From: Shewanella nanhaiensis
GTDB lineage: Bacteria; Pseudomonadota; Gammaproteobacteria; Enterobacterales; Shewanellaceae
Assembly (NCBI RefSeq): GCF_019457885.1
Contig: NZ_JAHZST010000003.1
Location: 248,001-312,000 of the forward strand
Reading direction: 5' to 3'
DNA: 64,000 nt
In this document: positions 45,060 through 54,473 of the stretch, in pieces
Numbering within the stretch: the first letter of the stretch is position 1
How the letters are laid out: each line of letters opens with the position of its first letter
Position numbers and translations under genes: made by a program
The notes under the pieces: model-generated
Database searches by the model: none
What the model was told of the DNA's origin: nothing
What the model saw: only the letters and a program-made list of their open reading frames with translations

Positions 45060-45624
45060 ATGGTCATAGCTGAGTTATGTTTTCTGTAGCTAAAAATAGG
45101 AAATGAGGCGTTTATATGCGCGATAATTGATTATTAAACCCGCTATTAAAGTCGAGATCCCCCTTTGTATTTCAATCCTATTGTACTAGTAATTAGATAC
45201 GATAATTTTCCACCTTATTAATTACAGCTCTTTCGTACTATTTTCTCTGCATGGAATATATGTAGGTTATAAACGTGCGTTAAATTTAAAAATCCAAACG
45301 TATGTATTTATCAATGCATTCTAATTATACAAAAATATATCGGGATATGTCATTTATCAAATGTGCAGCTATTAAAAATGCTTTAGGTACTTATGATTAA
45401 ATACATTCCGTAACCTTCATATCGAAACCTGTTATGACTTAATAGGTTAGATGGAAACGAATAGTTAGGAACCTTGATTTATATATAAAAGTTTATTTTT
45501 CATTGAAGATGTACCCGCAAAACCATGTCTATAAATAGATATGAGTTTCAAGCAGGTTATAGAAGAATAAATTTATCTGGGTTAAATATTTTTTGTTAAA
45601 TCCAACCAAGGATGAACTTTTAAT
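45060..45624. other. AT-rich intergenic region, no gene seen
   Basis: 565 bases between cydD and the PKD-domain gene, clearly AT-rich. No open frame with a ribosome site, no repeat longer than about 8 bases, no tRNA. AAGGA at 45608-45612 probably serves the gene starting at 45625. It may hold its promoter and H-NS-type binding stretches. Confidence 0.5.
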
Positions 45625-47622
45625 ATGAATATACGAATGAATTTAAAAAAGGTATTTAGGCAAATTGGCCTAGTGGGACTCGTTGTTACTTCACCAATGA
45701 GTCTCGCCAATACTAGTGCTGCCGACTTATACGGTCCGGCAAAAGGCAGTGATGTCGAAACAGTTGTCCTAATGTCAGGTACTGACTATGAGCTAAAACA
45801 GATCAGCTATACGGATGAAAGCGGAACACCACAGCAGTCTGATTTCTACTTTTTGTACTCCTCTACAGGTGCAAATGAAGCTTACCTTTATGCAGGCTTG
45901 CCGCTAAGTGAACGGGATGAAATTGTTGATGAATTTGATCGCAGCCCAGTCCCCTGTGTAAAAATCGATGAACCTTGTATGCCAGAACTTCAGGCCGTTG
46001 ATGATGAGTTCGATGTGATCGTTGTTGACAAAGATGCAGCAGGTGTCAACTCTCTCAGCGACATGAATGCCCTAGTAGCAAAACGTGGCTGGCAAGATAT
46101 TCAGCAAGAGCAGTATGACTTATTAAATATTAAGGGAGTAAATACTGGAGATGATAAGTTCGAGGCTAAAGGATGTTTTGGCTGGACTCACAGAAGTAAA
46201 AACTGGTCTAAATCATTTAATGAATCGTTTAATAAATCCAAACGTTTCGGTAGCGATAATGCTTTTGTAGACATCGAGATTAACGCAACCACTTCCGGAA
46301 ATGGTAATGCGACTTTAGATTACAAATATAAGAGAAGCTTTTGTATTCCTTATAAGATTCGTATGAAGACACTTAAGGCTAGAGCTGATTATGCTGTTAC
46401 CGGAGACATCAATCTACACGGTGAAGCCACCCATACCTTTACCGGTTATACCTGGAATATTGCAGAGCCAAATATAGCCAATGGATGGTTTATGATAGGT
46501 ATTGTTCCAGTTCAATACGATGTTAAATTACCCATTAGAGCAGGAACAGGCGACCTAACACTCAGTGCCAGCGGAGATGTAGGATTAGAGAAAGTGCTCG
46601 ATATTACCGGTCATTATGAGTATGCCTGTGATAAAAACGATTGTGCCAGAGTATCAAGCTCATTCAATGATAATGGCACACTAAGTATGGATAACATCCA
46701 ATATCAAGTGATGGCATCAGCAAGCATTGAGCCTTGGGCTGAAGTGGCTATTAAGGGACGTATATATTGGGGGCTGATTTGGGCAAAAGTAGGTATCAAG
46801 CCTTCTCTACCAATTAAGCTTTCTGGCTACTACGGTAATATGTGTGGCAATGGCGACAACCTAAACGGTAATGAAACCGTTGCTGCAGGCGTATTGGATA
46901 TTGATTTCCGCGCAGGTGTTGTGGCACAAGTTAAATATTTCAATGAGCAATATTGGCAAATTTACCGTGCAGATATCTATTTTGCAGATTTAGTCAATCC
47001 ATACAGTTCAGCATTTTCACCTATCATTCGACCATCGGTATCCAATAGCTCAGTCACTATGCCCGTTAGCTTAAGATCTTGTGTTAAATCTGCTGATACT
47101 AGCTATCAAGATTTCACCGTCTACTGGGGTGATGGCAGCACATCAGGCATCAGCAATTTGGCAAGCAGCAAAACCCTAAGTCATAATTATGCCAGCGCAG
47201 GTACCTACCAAATATCAGTCAGGCACAGTAATGGGGCGAGTACCAATCGAAGTGTCACTGTCGCCGGAACAACATCAGTGCCAGTAGTGAGCTCTTTTAC
47301 TGCTTTTGCTGAATGTTTCAGTGGTGGTCAGCTGCCAATCGCTCCACAAGGGGAGGATTTAGATCTGAAACGAATTCCTGAGGAGGGAATGTGGCTCTCA
47401 GGTACAGTTAATGCAACCAACTCACCAACCCAGTATGAAGTTTATATGGGAAGCTCCTTGATCTACTCGGGCTCAAATGCAAACTTCTTCAAATCTTTTA
47501 ACTACAGTCCTAGCTATATCAGCCTTAAAGCCAGAGCCAAAAATAGCATAGGTTGGAGCCCATTTAGATCCATTAGCATTAGGTGCGAACAATACCTTAA
47601 TGGAGATAGCAACAAGATATAA
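45625..47622 (+). CDS. secreted protein with PKD domain
   Basis: 665 residues with a signal peptide (QIGLVGLVVTSPMSLA). Middle part about 175-440 is rich in beta strands and cysteine (GCFGWTHRSKNW, then RSFCIPYKIRMK, CDKNDCARV) and I do not recognise it. A PKD-like domain is at about 490-550 (FTVYWGDGSTSGISNL, then LSHNYASAGTYQISVRH), followed by a fibronectin-like end. Probably exported and acts at the cell surface or outside. The AT-rich upstream region and isolated position suggest it may be an acquired gene. A strong terminator follows at 47712. Confidence 0.75.
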   Translation: MNIRMNLKKVFRQIGLVGLVVTSPMSLANTSAADLYGPAKGSDVETVVLMSGTDYELKQISYTDESGTPQQSDFYFLYSSTGANEAYLYAGLPLSERDEIVDEFDRSPVPCVKIDEPCMPELQAVDDEFDVIVVDKDAAGVNSLSDMNALVAKRGWQDIQQEQYDLLNIKGVNTGDDKFEAKGCFGWTHRSKNWSKSFNESFNKSKRFGSDNAFVDIEINATTSGNGNATLDYKYKRSFCIPYKIRMKTLKARADYAVTGDINLHGEATHTFTGYTWNIAEPNIANGWFMIGIVPVQYDVKLPIRAGTGDLTLSASGDVGLEKVLDITGHYEYACDKNDCARVSSSFNDNGTLSMDNIQYQVMASASIEPWAEVAIKGRIYWGLIWAKVGIKPSLPIKLSGYYGNMCGNGDNLNGNETVAAGVLDIDFRAGVVAQVKYFNEQYWQIYRADIYFADLVNPYSSAFSPIIRPSVSNSSVTMPVSLRSCVKSADTSYQDFTVYWGDGSTSGISNLASSKTLSHNYASAGTYQISVRHSNGASTNRSVTVAGTTSVPVVSSFTAFAECFSGGQLPIAPQGEDLDLKRIPEEGMWLSGTVNATNSPTQYEVYMGSSLIYSGSNANFFKSFNYSPSYISLKARAKNSIGWSPFRSISIRCEQYLNGDSNKI

Positions 47623-47711
47623 ACTTATTGTTGAGTTAAAAATCGCTGGTGTGTTCAGTCATGCTTATCGAGCCTCACTGAGCACTTGACGATACAAGCA
47701 CTAAGTAACCC

Positions 47712-47743
47712 AAAATCCGATGACCCAAATCATCGGATTTTTT
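47712..47743 (+). terminator. intrinsic terminator after the PKD-domain gene
   Basis: AAAATCCGATGA (47712-47723), loop CCCAAA, TCATCGGATTTT (47730-47741), then TT. 12 pairs. The rest of the 358-base gap up to 47981 shows nothing else. Confidence 0.85.
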
Positions 47744-47980
47744 ATAAGACTATGGAGATGTTAAAAATATCTAACTAATAATGACTCATGAATGGCTAAG
47801 GGTGAAACTCTTTGCTCGAATGAGAATAACGAGCTGATATTTATTGTGTATGGTATCGTTTATCAGCTCTTTTGCTACTCTTCTTTAGCTCAATTTCACT
47901 TTAAAGAGATAATGGTTTAAGTTGGCTGAGACGTTATTTATAACACAATACAGTATCACGTATTCAAGGGCTCCTTATAA

Positions 47981-48310
47981 TTGAAGTGTAATAAGTGTAA
48001 CAAACAGGGCATATCAGTTTTTAAAAAGATTGGGCTACTATTTGGTATAACTCTTCGATGCAAAGTGTGTGGTACAAAGTTTGGCTTAAACTTTGGCCTT
48101 AGTTTTTTAGTGTACCTTCTAGTTCAGTTTTCAATTTTTGTATCCCTAGTATATGCGCTTATTTCATTATCAGCTTTTACTGCCTATATCTCTCTCGGAG
48201 TAGCTTTCACAGCACTCAGTATTATGGTTTTCCTTCTACCTATTAGCACTAAATCTAAGATAGGTCGTAAACGCAATCCAAACAACAGAATAAATAAGAA
48301 ACGTTATTAA
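47981..48310 (+). CDS. zinc-ribbon membrane protein
   Basis: 109 residues starting at TTG 47981. Two CxxC pairs (CNKC at residues 3-6 and CKVC near 27-30) form a likely zinc ribbon. Two membrane helices (about 38-60 and 63-85) and a basic tail follow. Conserved small proteins of this type exist in Shewanella; role unknown. The ribosome site is poor, and the protein is basic at its end. Confidence 0.6.
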   Translation: MKCNKCNKQGISVFKKIGLLFGITLRCKVCGTKFGLNFGLSFLVYLLVQFSIFVSLVYALISLSAFTAYISLGVAFTALSIMVFLLPISTKSKIGRKRNPNNRINKKRY

Positions 48311-48332
48311 AAATGGTAACAGGCCCACTCAA

Positions 48333-48550
48333 TCGAAGAGATAAACAACTAGTGTGAACGCGGCTGTGAGCTTCCAAAACAGGGAAGTTTTGGTAGAGCC
48401 TCCACGGAAGGATTTACGGCGACTCGCAGAAGTGTTTGCACATTCCTCGCCGGACAGGCGTTAGATAACAATACAGCTATGGTACCTAGCAAGTTCAATA
48501 AATATAAAACAAGCCCAATGAACCAAATCCCAAGAGATATTTGAAACTTG
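48333..48550. repeat. 218-bp structured direct repeat, copy 1
   Basis: Nearly the same as 48654-48871. Starts TCGAAGAGATAAACAACT and ends GATATTTGAAACTTG. It holds AACGC (48357-48361) and GCGTT (48458-48462) about 100 bases apart, an inner hairpin CCAAAAC/GTTTTGG and a CGGCGA/TCGCCG stem. Open frames through it share the same translated piece (NACPARNVQTLLR on the - strand) in both copies and are not taken as genes. Confidence 0.85.
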
Positions 48551-48653
48551 CTATCAGGTAAGTCAGCAAGTTTTGCCCATTCATGGCTTAGAGTAACCAC
48601 TCTAATCCATGTGTTCACCGAGGGACTTTGTCGTTTTAACCATTAGAATTGAG

Positions 48654-48871
48654 TCGAAGAGATAAACAACTGGTGTGAACGCGGCTGCGACCTTCCGTGA
48701 CATGGATGTCACGGCAGAGCCCACAGGGATTGTGCTTGCGGCGTGTCGCAGAAGTGTTTGCACATTCCTCGCCGGACAGGCGTTAGATAACAATACAGCT
48801 ATGGTACCTAGCAAGTTAAATAAATATAAAAGAAGCCCAATGAAACCAACTAAAAAGATATTTGAAACTTG
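48654..48871. repeat. 218-bp structured direct repeat, copy 2
   Basis: Second copy, 321 bases downstream of the first. The outer parts are almost identical to copy 1 while the inner part differs: its hairpin is CCGTGAC/GTCACGG instead of CCAAAAC/GTTTTGG, so pairing is kept by paired changes. The ends AACGC (48678-48682) and GCGTT (48780-48784) are conserved. Probably a dispersed genomic repeat. Confidence 0.85.
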
Positions 48872-48915
48872 TTATCTCACAAGTTCACTACCTTGTTATC
48901 TGGCAAGTTCGCTTG
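48868..48915 (+). repeat. two short 24-bp tandem units
   Basis: CTTGTTATCT starts at 48868 and again at 48892, with similar following bases (CACAAGTTC and GGCAAGTTC). Each unit can fold on itself (ACTTG with CAAGT in the first). A related CTTGCTATC follows copy 1 of the long repeat at 48547. Confidence 0.5.
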
Positions 48916-48920
48916 CAAAG

Positions 48921-48964
48921 CACAAAAACAAAAAAGGCCGGTGAGCGTTTGCTCTACCGGCCTT
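48921..48964 (-). terminator. intrinsic terminator of the DUF3622 gene
   Basis: AAGGCCGGTGAGC (48934-48946) pairs with GCTCTACCGGCCTT (48951-48964, one bulge); the AAAAACAAAAAA on its left gives a T run on the - strand. It lies 54 bases after the stop at 49019. Confidence 0.85.
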
Positions 48965-49018
48965 CTACTTTTCGCTTAAGAATAAAGCGATAAACTATAT
49001 ACGCTAAAGAATGGCTAA

Positions 49019-49366
49019 TTACTTAGCTTCATCAGATGCGTAGTCGTCGCTATCTTCATCAAAAGCTCTGTCACCATCGGCAACATCACGGGCATCACGC
49101 CATGCATCGGCAGCGAGCTCTTTTGCAGCGGCTGCATCATTACGTACTTCGCGCTGTTTTGCTTTACGCTCGTTACGCTCCATCAGGTTGTCGAGGAAAG
49201 ATTTAAGCTCTTTCTCACCCCAAGCTGTGGCTTCGGCTTCAGTTGCAAAGCCCGTTTTTCTTTTCGAAACGATCGTCTTTCTCGCTGTCATACGACGCGT
49301 GATCTCAGCGGCCCATACGTCCTTATCTTGAACGATGCGAAAATCGAATTTCTTAGTTTGTGTCAT
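49019..49366 (-). CDS. DUF3622 family protein
   Basis: 115 residues, cytoplasmic. KFDFRIVQDKDVWAAEITRRMTARKTIVSKRKTGF and WGEKELKSFLDNLMERNERK match the DUF3622 pattern; the last 45 residues are acidic and Ala-rich. Family is known from Vibrio and Shewanella and has no known role. It has its own terminator. Confidence 0.82.
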   Translation of the reverse strand: MTQTKKFDFRIVQDKDVWAAEITRRMTARKTIVSKRKTGFATEAEATAWGEKELKSFLDNLMERNERKAKQREVRNDAAAAKELAADAWRDARDVADGDRAFDEDSDDYASDEAK

Positions 49367-49449
49367 ATTACTTATTTCCTACATATATAATCTTATCGCT
49401 TGGCAAATCATCTTTGCACTCGCGTTAAGTCAAAATTTTTACGGTGATT

Positions 49450-49659
49450 TTACTCACTCACGTCTTTAGCAGCCCCTAAATCACATTTTTTGCAATTCAG
49501 TTTATAACCCAGCATAGACTTTCGGCCCTGCGCTGTTATCACCCAAGGGCGATTTACCCAAGGTGGCGTATGCCTAACGTGTTGATAATGTCCACATTGA
49601 AGTATAGCAACCCAATGATTTTCATCATCTTTAAGATAACTCACTATCGACTGTTTCAT
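49450..49659 (-). CDS. DUF3565 family protein
   Basis: 69 residues. The HYQHVRHTPPWVNRPWV core is typical of DUF3565, and CGHYQH plus CKKCD offer Cys/His ligands for a metal. Role unknown. 83 bases separate it from the DUF3622 gene on the same strand. Confidence 0.85.
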   Translation of the reverse strand: MKQSIVSYLKDDENHWVAILQCGHYQHVRHTPPWVNRPWVITAQGRKSMLGYKLNCKKCDLGAAKDVSE

Positions 49660-49939
49660 AAAACCTAAAGACTAATAACCCAACAGTCTTAGCCAAGTTG
49701 AGCGTTTAGGGCGCGAGAGTAACACGTACAGAGTTTAAACAAAATGATTTAACTCTATTTCCGTTCATTAGCTAGATAGCTCAGCAAGCAAAGCCGTTAA
49801 AACAGGTCGCCTAATGGCGCTCAACCACGCCCCTCTGCTTATTAATTAGCTCTTTTAGCTCTTATCCTGTAAGATGCACGCCCGCCAGCGTCACTGGCTC
49901 CATAAATTCTGCTGTTTTAATGCACCGAGAGATCTATCT

Positions 49940-51424
49940 ATGAGTTTTACCTCCCTGGGGTTATCAGCCCCAATATTAAAAGCTGTTGCCCAAAAAGGTT
50001 ACGATACACCTTCGCCAATTCAAGCCCAAGCCATTCCGGCTGTACTCGAAGGCAAAGATGTAATGGCCGCGGCTCAAACAGGCACAGGTAAAACCGCAGG
50101 ATTTACTCTACCGCTTTTAGAGCTGTTAAGCAGAGGAAAGCGTGCTCCAGCAAAGCAGGTTCGAGCGTTAGTGTTAACTCCAACCCGTGAACTGGCTGCT
50201 CAAGTTGCAGAAAGCGTTGAAACTTATGGTAAAAATCTTCCACTGCGTTCCGCCGTTATTTTTGGTGGTGTAGGCATTGGCCCGCAGATATCTAAGCTAG
50301 GTAAAGGTGTCGACATCTTAGTCGCAACACCAGGTCGCTTACTGGACCTGTATAATCAAGGCGCCGTTAGCTTTAAGCAGCTTGAAGTGCTGGTACTTGA
50401 TGAAGCCGACCGCATGTTAGACATGGGCTTTATCCATGACATTAAAAAAATTCTTAAGATATTGCCAGCCAAGCGCCAGAACTTGATGTTCTCGGCCACC
50501 TTCTCTGATGATATCCGCAACTTAGCTAAAGGCTTAGTGAACAATCCAGTTGAGATATCTGTTACGCCGCGTAATGCCACGGCTAAAACCGTTGAGCAAT
50601 ATATCTATCCGGTGGATCAGAAACAGAAGACTGCCGCCCTTATTCATCTAGTTAAACAGAATGAGTGGAAACAGGTACTGGTGTTTAGCCGCACTAAACA
50701 TGGCGCTAACCGTATCGCTAAAAACCTTGAAGCTAGTGGCCTCACTGCAGCGGCAATCCACGGTAATAAGAGCCAAGGAGCCCGCACAAAAGCCTTAGCA
50801 AACTTTAAGAGTGGCGAAGTTCGCGTACTGGTTGCAACAGATATCGCAGCTCGTGGTATCGATATCGATCAACTGCCGAACGTCGTTAACTTCGATCTAC
50901 CCAATGTGCCTGAAGATTACGTTCATCGTATCGGCCGTACAGGTCGTGCTGGTGCAAATGGTCAAGCTGTGTCTCTCGTTAGCGGCGATGAGAGCAAGCT
51001 ACTTAGGGATATCGAGCGCTTAATTAAGCAAAATATTCCCCGCAAAGAGGTTGAGGGCTTTGTGCCGACTCAGGTTTTGCCTGACAATGATCTTAATAGC
51101 CAAAAGCATGGTCAAAATCGCGGTCCGCGTAATGCAAATGGCAGAGGCAATGGCCGTAATGGCAATAGCCAGTCTCGCGGAAGTAAACAGGGACGTGGTA
51201 GCGGTGATACCCGCAGCGACTCTGAAAAAAATAGACGCCCACGTAGAAACAGTGAAGGCAAAACAGAGCATAAAGATGGCCAACGTAGCGGCGAAGCGGC
51301 CCGTGGTCATAAGCCAAATGATAAGAACTCAAGCCATGGCCGCTCACGCAAACTTTCAGGCCAAAGCTCATCTAGCTCTCCGGCTTCTAAGCCAACATCA
51401 AATAGTAATATTTGGGGTAAGTAA
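49940..51424 (+). CDS. rhlE: DEAD-box RNA helicase RhlE
   Basis: 494 residues: motif I AQTGTGKT near 45, DEAD box at about 154-157 ([15 protein letters not shown]), SAT, then motifs [10 protein letters not shown]; the C-terminal 120 residues are Arg/Gly/Asn/Ser-rich and likely bind RNA. RhlE remodels RNA in ribosome assembly. Start at ATG 49940, which gives the [16 protein letters not shown] start of the family; the open frame extends to 49874. A terminator follows. Confidence 0.93.
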   Translation: MSFTSLGLSAPILKAVAQKGYDTPSPIQAQAIPAVLEGKDVMAAAQTGTGKTAGFTLPLLELLSRGKRAPAKQVRALVLTPTRELAAQVAESVETYGKNLPLRSAVIFGGVGIGPQISKLGKGVDILVATPGRLLDLYNQGAVSFKQLEVLVLDEADRMLDMGFIHDIKKILKILPAKRQNLMFSATFSDDIRNLAKGLVNNPVEISVTPRNATAKTVEQYIYPVDQKQKTAALIHLVKQNEWKQVLVFSRTKHGANRIAKNLEASGLTAAAIHGNKSQGARTKALANFKSGEVRVLVATDIAARGIDIDQLPNVVNFDLPNVPEDYVHRIGRTGRAGANGQAVSLVSGDESKLLRDIERLIKQNIPRKEVEGFVPTQVLPDNDLNSQKHGQNRGPRNANGRGNGRNGNSQSRGSKQGRGSGDTRSDSEKNRRPRRNSEGKTEHKDGQRSGEAARGHKPNDKNSSHGRSRKLSGQSSSSSPASKPTSNSNIWGK

Positions 51425-51443
51425 CCCACTTCTATTGCTGCAC

Positions 51444-51474
51444 AAAAAAACCTAGCTTTCGCTAGGTTTTTTTG
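51444..51474. terminator. two-way terminator between rhlE and the TonB receptor gene
   Basis: AAACCTAGC (51448-51456), loop TTTC, GCTAGGTTT (51461-51469), flanked by A run and T run. It serves rhlE (+) and the receptor gene (-) ending at 51518. Confidence 0.85.
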
Positions 51475-51517
51475 TGTCTGGTGAAGACAATAATTAACGG
51501 TTTAATTAACTGCTTAA

Positions 51518-54400
51518 TTAAAAGCTGTATTCAGCCCCCGCATAGTAGTATGCCCCATTAAATCCAAATGGTGCTGAACGACGTGAGTAGGTAAATACCC
51601 CAGGACTGTTAACGATCTCATTACCTGCGCTGTCAACAATGATTCCCGATCTCGAGTTACCAATCGTATTTTCATCGGGGTAAACATCAAAAATGTTATT
51701 GCCACCGATGTTGAATGATAAGTTGTCAGTCACTTGGTATTTAATGCGAAGATCGGTGAGGATCTCTGCGCCGTAAGTTTGGCTATCTCCATCGGTTACT
51801 GTGTACTCGCCATAACGGTTAAACCCTAAGTTCACCGTCAGATCATCGAAGGTATATAATCCAGTTAGGCTGATGCGATCTTCTGGCTGCCAATCTTCAA
51901 TAATGGAGATATCTTGCTGCGAGAAAATATCTTCAGGTGGAATTCCATCTAAGGCACTATTTGGCGGAGTAAAGATATTAACCACCTCTGTTTCAGTGAA
52001 GTTAGCCGCAAAAACCAGCTTAAGATCGCCGCTTAACACCTCTGTATTCCAGGTCGCAATAATGTCGACACCACTGGTTTCAGTATCCGCCCCATTTAGG
52101 AAGAACTGGCCAGCTCCAGCGCCCGCCGCAGTCAATGCATTATCTAGGTTATTATCTAAGCCAAACCCTAGTTTATTACTGATCACAATACGATCATCAA
52201 TATCGATGGAGTAGTAATCAAGCGTTAGATTGATGTCATAACCTAGGTCGATAACAGTACCAATACTGAAGTTGGTCGACTCCTCCTCTTTAAGCTCAGG
52301 AATTCCGATTGATTTGGCCAGTTCACTGTCGTTCCTAAAGGTTCCAACCTGAACCGCTATCTGATCACCTGAAGGCGCATTTGGATCTGGGTTATTGATA
52401 AACTGAGTACTGATATTATTGAAGTAAAGTTGCTGCATCGATGGAGCTCTAAAGCCTGTGCTCACCGCACTGCGTAAAGAGATTTCATCGGTCACTGACC
52501 AGTTAGCCGCAAGTTTAAAGTTGGTGCTGTCACCGAAGCCTTCATAGTCATCATAACGCGCCGCACCACTGACCAAAAGATCGTCGGTGATATCAGCTTC
52601 TAACTCGGCATAGAAGGAGAATACATCACGGGTTTCATCCACTTCAGAAACCGGACCAATTCCACCAAACCCTTGGGTACCAGCACTGCGGTCGGTCGCG
52701 TACAAGCTCTGTCCCATCGCGTCCGTATCATAGTCACGGTATGAGTACTCTTCACCTGGGGTCACTCGGTACTCGTCAGTTCGTATTTCGGCTCCCATGG
52801 CTAGGGAAAACAGATCATACTGCTTAGTGTAATCTAGGTTGATGGTTTGCAACGAAAGCTCCAAACCATAGGCAAAACCTTCGCGAGGTATCGAAGAGCG
52901 TATCTCATCGGCCGTCATTGTGGAGGTATAGATTAATGAGTTGGCATAAGATGAGTTGATGGTATCACTGGTTGTATAGTCAATCTTATTTCGACCATAG
53001 GTGTAGGACAGGTCTAGCGAAGCATCATTGTCGAAATCAGTCCGATAACCAAAGTTATATGAAAGATCACTGATCTCAGAGTTGATTTTAGGCAGGAAGC
53101 CCGCGGGAATGGTGGCATCACCATCTTGCAGTGGTGCATTACCGCCATTGTTATTGTTATGGCGGAAGAAAGCGGCAGACTCGTTGTCACGATTTGAGTA
53201 GGTAAGGAAACCATAAAGCTCCCCATCACCAAGCTCATAGCCTGTGTTAAGCACAATACCTATCTGCTCAGAGGTTGCATCACCAATGCGGAAGGTGTTT
53301 CTGTCAGCGGTCAGCTCTCTTGGGTCACCCGCCAATTGCGCGCCATTGGCGGCATCAGTACAACCTGAAAACTGGCATGACCCATGAAGGCCCGCTCTAT
53401 TGGTTGAACCGCGATCTCTAAAGTTGAATGTCGCATCTAAGTAGCCATCGTCCCCTAAAGCAAAGCCTTTAGAGATATCAACATTGGTGGTTTCACCGTC
53501 TCCCTCGGAGTGCTCACCGTAAGAGACGCCAATCTTACCGCCATCAACAGCATCATTAAGTACAATGTTAATCACACCGGCAATTGCATCTGAACCATAT
53601 TGGGCGGCAGCGCCGTCACGCAAAACTTCAATACGTTTAATCGCTGATGCGGGGATAGCATTCATATCTGTCCCTGCGGTGCCTCGTCCAACCGATGTAT
53701 TGATGTGAATAAGGCTAGCTTGATGACGCCTTTTACCATTGATCAACACTAAGGTTTGATCTGGGCCTAAGCCACGCAGAGTTGCAGGCCTCAGAGCATC
53801 GGTACCATCACTGATCGCTGAGCTTGAAAAGTTAAAAGAGGGGGCTATCGCCTGCAGCATACGACCCACTTCTGTTTGGCCAGTATTTGCAAGATCTTCG
53901 GCCGTTAAAATATCAACGGGAACGGGCAGTTCATTTGAGCTTCTACCAGGAACACGACTACCAATCACTGAGATTGATTCTATCTCATCCTCAACTTGCT
54001 CCACCTCTTGTGCTTGTACAACTTGGCCTGTGGTCCCTATCGCGAGGGGCAGTAGAGCCGCTATTGTTGTTTTTTTCATTGTTGTATTTATCCTTTCCTG
54101 TTCATCAGCTTGAATGCTCAATAGACCAGAGAGATCAACAACAGCGATTAGACCGGTACCATCTAGTAATTTTTTTAAACCGGAAGTCACCGAATAATAG
54201 CCATTAAGGTTGTTTGCATAGTGTTTTTTGGTTAAATCAAACGAAAAAACTATCGTTTGATTAGACCGCTTTGCAAACTCAATAATGGCTTTATCGGCTC
54301 GTTGTTTATCAATATCAAAGCGAATCAAACTCTCGGCAGATGCAGGCAGAGTCACCACCAGCATTAACGCACTCAGTGTCAACAAGCATGCTTGCATCAT
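51518..54400 (-). CDS. TonB-dependent receptor with N-terminal STN signalling domain
   Basis: About 960 residues: signal peptide (LLTLSALMLVVTLPASA), an STN domain (about 25-100; RFDIDKQRADKAIIEFAKRSN), then a second signal-peptide-like stretch KKTTIAALLPLAIGTTGQ near 108-125, a plug domain (SNELPVPVDILTAEDLANTG to AQYGSDAIAGVINIVL) and a 22-strand-type barrel ending in AGAEYSF. STN domains pass the ligand signal to FecR. An internal ATG at 54079 with GGAAAGGA upstream could give a receptor without STN. Start: ATG 54400 or 54397; the open frame runs to TTG 54424. Ligand unknown. Confidence 0.9.
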   Translation of the reverse strand: MMQACLLTLSALMLVVTLPASAESLIRFDIDKQRADKAIIEFAKRSNQTIVFSFDLTKKHYANNLNGYYSVTSGLKKLLDGTGLIAVVDLSGLLSIQADEQERINTTMKKTTIAALLPLAIGTTGQVVQAQEVEQVEDEIESISVIGSRVPGRSSNELPVPVDILTAEDLANTGQTEVGRMLQAIAPSFNFSSSAISDGTDALRPATLRGLGPDQTLVLINGKRRHQASLIHINTSVGRGTAGTDMNAIPASAIKRIEVLRDGAAAQYGSDAIAGVINIVLNDAVDGGKIGVSYGEHSEGDGETTNVDISKGFALGDDGYLDATFNFRDRGSTNRAGLHGSCQFSGCTDAANGAQLAGDPRELTADRNTFRIGDATSEQIGIVLNTGYELGDGELYGFLTYSNRDNESAAFFRHNNNNGGNAPLQDGDATIPAGFLPKINSEISDLSYNFGYRTDFDNDASLDLSYTYGRNKIDYTTSDTINSSYANSLIYTSTMTADEIRSSIPREGFAYGLELSLQTINLDYTKQYDLFSLAMGAEIRTDEYRVTPGEEYSYRDYDTDAMGQSLYATDRSAGTQGFGGIGPVSEVDETRDVFSFYAELEADITDDLLVSGAARYDDYEGFGDSTNFKLAANWSVTDEISLRSAVSTGFRAPSMQQLYFNNISTQFINNPDPNAPSGDQIAVQVGTFRNDSELAKSIGIPELKEEESTNFSIGTVIDLGYDINLTLDYYSIDIDDRIVISNKLGFGLDNNLDNALTAAGAGAGQFFLNGADTETSGVDIIATWNTEVLSGDLKLVFAANFTETEVVNIFTPPNSALDGIPPEDIFSQQDISIIEDWQPEDRISLTGLYTFDDLTVNLGFNRYGEYTVTDGDSQTYGAEILTDLRIKYQVTDNLSFNIGGNNIFDVYPDENTIGNSRSGIIVDSAGNEIVNSPGVFTYSRRSAPFGFNGAYYYAGAEYSF

Positions 54401-54473
54401 CGAAGTTTGCTTCGGACAAACCAATGTTTGCCATCTACGCAGTATTAATAAACAGTTCAGAAGGAGGAATCCT

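Noticed and set aside
48333..48871. Integron attC sites in the 218-bp repeats
   Set aside because: The right end GCGTTAGAT fits the GTTRRRY core, but the left end (GTGTGAAC) does not fit RYYYAAC, similarity runs about 75 bases past the core, and there is no integrase or cassette array in the window.
48349..48944. Small open frames in the repeat region (- 48349-48618, - 48602-48814, + 48675-48944)
   Set aside because: Two of them share LLGTIAVLLSNACPARN because they translate the same repeat. No ribosome sites and no conserved domain.
49697..49825. GTTGAGCG and CGCTCAAC as an inverted repeat
   Set aside because: Eight bases at 113 bases distance is likely chance, with no supporting structure between.
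51020..51455. Several overlapping frames in the rhlE tail, both strands
   Set aside because: Low-complexity coding for an Arg/Gly/Asn tail leaves few stops in other frames; none shows a ribosome site or domain.
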